Shown here one piece after another: positions 18,241 to 19,415 of a DNA stretch of 19,415 nt. The DNA lies in assembly GCA_014885115.2 (NCBI GenBank), contig WKLE02000603.1, forward strand, positions 23,085-42,499, in the 5' to 3' direction. A program made the translations under genes and the position numbers. This stretch comes from Asterionellopsis glacialis. Lineage: Eukaryota; Bacillariophyta; Plagiogrammaphyceae; Rhaphoneidales; Asterionellopsidaceae. The notes beneath the pieces are model-generated. The model saw only the letters and a list, made by a program, of their open reading frames with translations. It made no database searches and was not told the origin of the DNA. The stretch's first letter is position 1, and every line of letters starts with the position of its first letter.

Positions 18241-19415
18241 AATTGTAAATTTTGTAGTGTATCCAAGTTTGTTCTTAGATGCTATAGACTAAAATGTACC
18301 AAACTTGACTCCCTCTTGTACTCTTGACTTCTCAATAACTGACTTCAAACAATACTAACAACTTAGTTTACTTCCAAAATGAAACTTTCATCTTGTTCAT
18401 TAGTATATCCTTCATTCAAATATAGTGGTGATCATAACACAGACAGAGAGAGACTGATTTCCTTGTTTGCCTGTGATGTGTGGTGATCCTCCAGGGTGTT
18501 TAGAATATTCAGACTCATTTGATGTATAAAGCTTATCTTCCCTATCACAAATATTTCTATCAAATTGTATGATTACAAATTGAAACAAAAAGCAACAACA
18601 GATTCACAAGCTTCTTTAGTCTCCTCCTTGCTATGTTCTTAATTTCAAGTACCTGGTATAGTGAGCACTCAGAAAAGGAGGAAATAGAGAATGTATTCTT
18701 CAAAAATACATTTATAATTGTTCATGGCTGACAAAAAATCAAATTACCAACTCTAAATTTTCAGAAGTAATATTTTGTAGACTAAAAAGACCAGGTAGTC
18801 AAACAAGAATTTGACAACCATCTGGTTCTTACTTACTCAGGAAGATTGTTTGAAACTTGTGCCTACTTATACAATTACTTTGCTGCATGTGTTCAGAACA
18901 AGCATTATGTAGTGCTGGTTTTTATTATGTTGTATTGACTAGTTACTTCACTTCCAAAGCTGTTATTGCTTCAAGCCATACACTTCTCATACATCATAAT
19001 CATATACCTTTTACAACAAAGCTTCTCACTATAAAGTAGAATCCCAAACATTGGAGAGGAATATATAGCAAAGTTCAGTATTGAGAGGGTCTTAAATATG
19101 CACCAACACAAAGTTTTTAAATTGCTAACGTAGTTGATGACTTAGCAGAGTATCTGCTTTTTTAAAGAAAAACATGAAAAGAAAAATAATTTGTGTGGAT
19201 GAAACTTTCAGGAAAGAGATTACTATGGAGTACTAGTTTCATAGGTATAGCACTGGACTGGTACTGAATCTCTCCCCCACTAGCACTAATCAACAAGCCT
19301 GCACCAATTTACTGCCCCACCCATCTTTTCTAGTATATTCACCAATCATGAGAGGAATGAATTTTTTTCTCCTGTATCAACAACTCAATTAAATTATATC
19401 TCCAGGTGTCATCAC

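Larger units (their letters stand above)
14530..19415. other. AT-rich, gene-free, CpG-depleted block
   Basis: 4.9 kb with no open frame that looks like a gene; the longest ATG frames are about 60-70 codons and low-complexity. CpG nearly vanishes. Scanning by eye I find only about four between 14761 and 19415 (15610, 15716, 17856 and 19126), although GpC, TpG and CpA are common. The left 14 kb has CpG throughout. GGTACC motifs, present on the left, were not found here. It contains the tandem duplication at 17645-18240 and only minor simple repeats. It may continue beyond the window. Candidate readings are methylated heterochromatin, a centromere-like tract, or DNA from another source joined in assembly. 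Confidence 0.75.

Noticed and set aside
1..19415. tRNA, rRNA, snRNA and CRISPR arrays
   Set aside because: Scanning by eye for a T-loop (GTTCRA), conserved snRNA starts and regularly spaced direct repeats found nothing convincing; a covariance search would be the decisive test.

Overview
The window looks like nuclear DNA of a diatom, probably a centric one. The evidence: a C20-PUFA elongase that I recall as close to the Thalassiosira delta-5 elongase; a presequence with a diatom-type plastid cleavage motif (SAF) on a DUF92 membrane protein; short GT-AG introns of about 94-112 bp; and compact genes on both strands with no operon-like packing. No rRNA, tRNA, CRISPR array or recognisable transposase was found.

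Layout, left to right. (1) 181-1291 (-): two-exon PUFA elongase. (2) 2495-3655 (+): DUF92/TMEM19/VTE6-like membrane protein with a plastid-type presequence, divergent from the elongase across 1.2 kb that carries GTACC palindromes. (3) 4030-4731 (-): three-exon membrane-anchored RING protein. (4) 5696-7528 (+): J-domain (DnaJ) protein with five copies of an unfamiliar VPPN...DFxxFW module, preceded by a second GGTACC cluster and an 11-bp-phased AACGT array. (5) 7847-8630 (-): two-exon protein with paired cysteines, not recognised. (6) 9822-10628 (+): membrane protein with an acidic run, not recognised. (7) 10892-11662 (-): protein resembling the kinetochore pseudo-GTPase CENP-M. (8) 11972-12400 (-): DUF423/TMEM256-family small membrane protein. 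(9) 13249-13893 (+): small protein whose best model has a 10-nt first exon. All coding is within the first 13.9 kb.

From about 14.53 kb to the right edge the sequence changes character. It is AT-rich, has no convincing gene, and is almost free of CpG: by eye only about four CpGs in the last 4.65 kb, against dense CpG on the left. It contains a diverged tandem duplication with a 300-bp period (17645-18240). This block is the strongest anomaly. It could be a methylated heterochromatic or centromere-like tract, or an assembly join to foreign DNA.

The genes do not form one pathway. The elongase (ER lipid synthesis) and the DUF92 protein (possible plastid phytol/tocopherol salvage) are both lipid-related, but nothing in the sequence shows them working together. 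Several starts are decided here by the first ATG, because the longer open frames begin only at GTG or TTG.
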